This document shows positions 44,795 to 46,634 of a DNA stretch of 46,634 nt, piece by piece (positions within the stretch are counted from its first letter, which is position 1; each line of letters begins with the position of its first letter). The notes under the pieces were generated by a model. That model was given only the letters and a program-made list of their open reading frames with translations. It was not told the origin of the DNA and searched no databases. The translations under genes were made by a program, and so were the position numbers. This DNA is from Herpetosiphonaceae bacterium (GTDB lineage: Bacteria; Chloroflexota; Chloroflexia; Chloroflexales; Kallotenuaceae): contig JACDGP010000002.1 in assembly GCA_013821605.1 (NCBI GenBank), forward strand, positions 1 through 46,634, written 5' to 3'.

Positions 44795-46171
44795 ATGCCG
44801 ACCTGGCAAAGCTATTTAGATCAACATCAGGATCAGTACCTCAAGGAGTTGCTCGACTTCTTGCGCATTCCCAGCATGTCGGCCTTGCCCGAGCACTCAA
44901 CTGATGTGCAACATGCCGCCAAGTGGGTCGTGCAGCGACTGCAACAGGCCGGCCTCGAAGCAGTGCAGATCCTGCCACATACTGGGCCGCCCGTCGTCTA
45001 TGGTCAGTGGCTCCATGCGCCCGACCGCCCAACCGTACTGATCTATGGCCACTTCGATACCCAGCCCGCCGATCCCCTGGCCTTGTGGTCGCATCCGCCT
45101 TTCGAACCAACTGTTCAGGATGGTCGGGTCTATGCCCGGGGTGCAAGCGACGACAAAGGCAATATGTTGGTCCCGATCCTCGCGGTGGAAGCTATGCTCA
45201 AATCTACCGGTAGCCTGCCGGTTAATCTCAAAGTTCTGTTCGAGGGTGAAGAGGAGGTTGGTAGCCCGCATCTAGCGGCCTGTATTGCGGCCCATCAGCA
45301 ATTGCTTGCCTGCGACCTGGCTCTAAGTGCCGATGGTGGCCAAGCGGGCGAAGATCAGCCGTCCTTAGGGATCGGCTTGCGTGGGATGTGCGCACTTCAG
45401 ATCGACGTCAGCGGTGCTAATAGCGATCTGCACTCCGGTTTATACGGTGGGGTGCTTCAAAATCCGATCACGGCGCTTGTGCATATCCTCGACTCAATGC
45501 GTAAGGCAGATGGCAGCATTGCCGTTGCTGGCTTTTATGATGATGTTGAGCAATTGTCTGCTGCAGACCGTGCGCTGCTCTCTGCCGTGCCATTTGATGC
45601 GGCCAGCTATATGGCGACCTTGGGCGTGCCTGCCCTCGTCGGTGAGCCGGGCTACACTCCCCTTGAGCGGCTCTGGGCGCGTCCGACATTAGAGATCAAT
45701 GGCATCTGGGGTGGCTTTCAGGGCGAAGGCATCAAAACGGTTATTCCCAATCATGCGCACGCGAAGCTCTCATTCCGGCTTGTCGCCAATCAAGATCCGG
45801 ATCACATCATACAAGCCGTGACCGATCACATCCACGCCCATACACCTCCTGGCATCAACGTTCAACTCCAGCCCGAGCTAGCACGTGGGCGACCGTATCT
45901 GATGCCCGCCGACCATTGGGGCAACCAGTCAGCAGCTAAGGTCCTACACCGGATCTATGGTAAACAGCCGTTGTATACCAGAAGTGGTGGGAGTATTCCG
46001 GCCTGCACGATCCTACATAGTGCGCTGGGCGTGTACACCGTTGGCTTCGCCTTTGGCCTAGATGATGAGCAGTTTCACGCGCCGAATGAATTCTTCCGGC
46101 TCAGCAGCTTCCGGCGCGGTCAAGTCGCCTACTGTGAGTTGCTTCAAGAGCTAGCCGGACGCAGCGCCTGA
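44795..46171 (+). CDS. M20-family dipeptidase
   Basis: A 458-residue metallopeptidase of the M20 dipeptidase group. Zinc ligands are visible as His86 in YGHFDTQP, Asp119 in GASDDKG and the Glu pair in FEGEEEVGS, with a C-terminal His in QFHAPNEFF. The dimerisation domain lies in the middle (about 195-350). It probably splits dipeptides in the cytoplasm; amidohydrolase activity on related amides cannot be excluded. AAAGGAGG lies four bases before ATG 44795; an in-frame ATG at 44780 with GGAGGAG is also plausible. Its 3' end overlaps the convergent yjbQ gene by 21 bp. Confidence 0.93.
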   Translation: MPTWQSYLDQHQDQYLKELLDFLRIPSMSALPEHSTDVQHAAKWVVQRLQQAGLEAVQILPHTGPPVVYGQWLHAPDRPTVLIYGHFDTQPADPLALWSHPPFEPTVQDGRVYARGASDDKGNMLVPILAVEAMLKSTGSLPVNLKVLFEGEEEVGSPHLAACIAAHQQLLACDLALSADGGQAGEDQPSLGIGLRGMCALQIDVSGANSDLHSGLYGGVLQNPITALVHILDSMRKADGSIAVAGFYDDVEQLSAADRALLSAVPFDAASYMATLGVPALVGEPGYTPLERLWARPTLEINGIWGGFQGEGIKTVIPNHAHAKLSFRLVANQDPDHIIQAVTDHIHAHTPPGINVQLQPELARGRPYLMPADHWGNQSAAKVLHRIYGKQPLYTRSGGSIPACTILHSALGVYTVGFAFGLDDEQFHAPNEFFRLSSFRRGQVAYCELLQELAGRSA

Positions 46172-46573
46172 CTCCTCTGGCACAAGCTTGACCATCAGTG
46201 TGCGCTGGCGTGGTCCATCGAACTCGCAAAGGTAGATGGCTTGCCAGCGCCCAAGCACCAGTTGACCTGCTTCCACAAAGAGCCACAAGTTGAAGCCCAT
46301 CATGCTGGCCTGCAGATGTGAAGCTGAGTTGTCTTCGATATGCTGGTAGCGGCGGTCATTGCGTGGTGCGAGATGGTGCAGGTTCAATAGCATATCATGT
46401 TGTACACCGGGATCGGCGTTTTCCTGAATGGTTAAGCCGCAGGTCGTATGCGGGCAATACAAGAACAAGGTGGCGTTAGCGACCTGTGCTGCACTAACTA
46501 GCCCCTGGACCTCGTCTGTGATGTCGACAAATTCAGTCTGCGCGTGTGTTGGAATGAGTAGCCGCTGGAGCAT
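46151..46573 (-). CDS. YjbQ/UPF0047 family protein
   Basis: A 140-residue protein with the UPF0047 signature: CPHTTCGLTIQENADP, HIEDNSASHLQAS and LGRWQAIYLCEFDGPRQR. Three conserved histidines could bind metal. Family members show weak thiamine-phosphate synthase activity, but the physiological role is unsettled. GGGAGG lies before the ATG. The 60 bp upstream, to the window edge, show no other gene. Confidence 0.93.
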   Translation of the reverse strand: MLQRLLIPTHAQTEFVDITDEVQGLVSAAQVANATLFLYCPHTTCGLTIQENADPGVQHDMLLNLHHLAPRNDRRYQHIEDNSASHLQASMMGFNLWLFVEAGQLVLGRWQAIYLCEFDGPRQRTLMVKLVPEESGAASG

Positions 46574-46634
46574 GCGTGCCTCCCATGGGGGGTTGTGCTT
46601 GGTTAACCGGTTGTCCGCGCAGTCGTGCGACCAG

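Noticed and set aside
1-46634. tRNA, rRNA, insertion sequence, prophage or CRISPR loci
   Set aside because: No cloverleaf-like sequence, rRNA core, transposase, integrase, phage structural gene or spaced repeat array was recognised on reading either strand.

Overview
The window looks like chromosomal DNA of a bacterium of moderately high GC, most likely a member of the Chloroflexota. This rests on gene content rather than on any marker gene: a class III type PHA synthase with a phasin, an F420-dependent oxidoreductase paired with an FbiB-like nitroreductase, the GlgM-GlgE-maltokinase glycogen set, secreted glycosidases with LGFP-like modules, and sugar-binding lipoproteins with Ala/Thr/Pro-rich linkers. 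No rRNA, tRNA, insertion sequence, phage gene or CRISPR array was seen. Genus cannot be assigned from the sequence alone.

Layout. 1-2625 (minus): two secreted GH43 glycosidases, the first running off the left edge. 2760-5168: a dual-HKD phospholipase D-like protein and a REC/HD-GYP response regulator. 5289-7616 (minus): PHA block with a phasin-like protein, PHA synthase and an overlapping alpha/beta hydrolase. 7778-15231: a 1093-residue MalT/SARP-type regulator, a PhaB-like reductase, a DUF6494 protein, an SRPBCC protein, a quinone oxidoreductase (minus) and an acyl-CoA dehydrogenase. 15283-16170: a TPR membrane protein. 16489-22326: a sugar ABC transporter operon (binding protein, two permeases, a PhyH-type dioxygenase, then a 26-bp perfect hairpin) divergent from a GntR/LacI-type regulator, with an AraR-like operator between them. 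22492-26045: a frameshifted serpin, a DAG-kinase-like protein, an SH3 protein and a YdeI-like protein. 26199-32957: F420 oxidoreductase, FbiB-like nitroreductase, then glycogen synthase (GlgM type), GlgE and maltokinase. 32995-35612 (minus): four overlapping genes, comprising an orphan DUF2357/PD-(D/E)XK nuclease, a 75-residue unknown and two Fic/Doc proteins. 35795-38951 (minus): a secreted helical-repeat protein and a modular GH5 enzyme. 39132-43780: a GNAT acetyltransferase, an NTF2-like protein, a hydrolase-acyl-CoA ligase fusion and a patatin. 43873-46573: a degenerate PLD protein, an M20 dipeptidase and YjbQ.

How the genes fit together. Three themes recur: carbon storage (PHA and alpha-glucan), harvest of plant-type polysaccharide (GH43, GH5, ABC importer with an AraR-like repressor), and acyl-CoA/lipid handling. 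The most unusual unit is the compact nuclease/unknown/Doc/Doc operon. It looks like an accessory defence or toxin module whose conventional partners (an McrB-type GTPase and a Phd antitoxin) are not visible.
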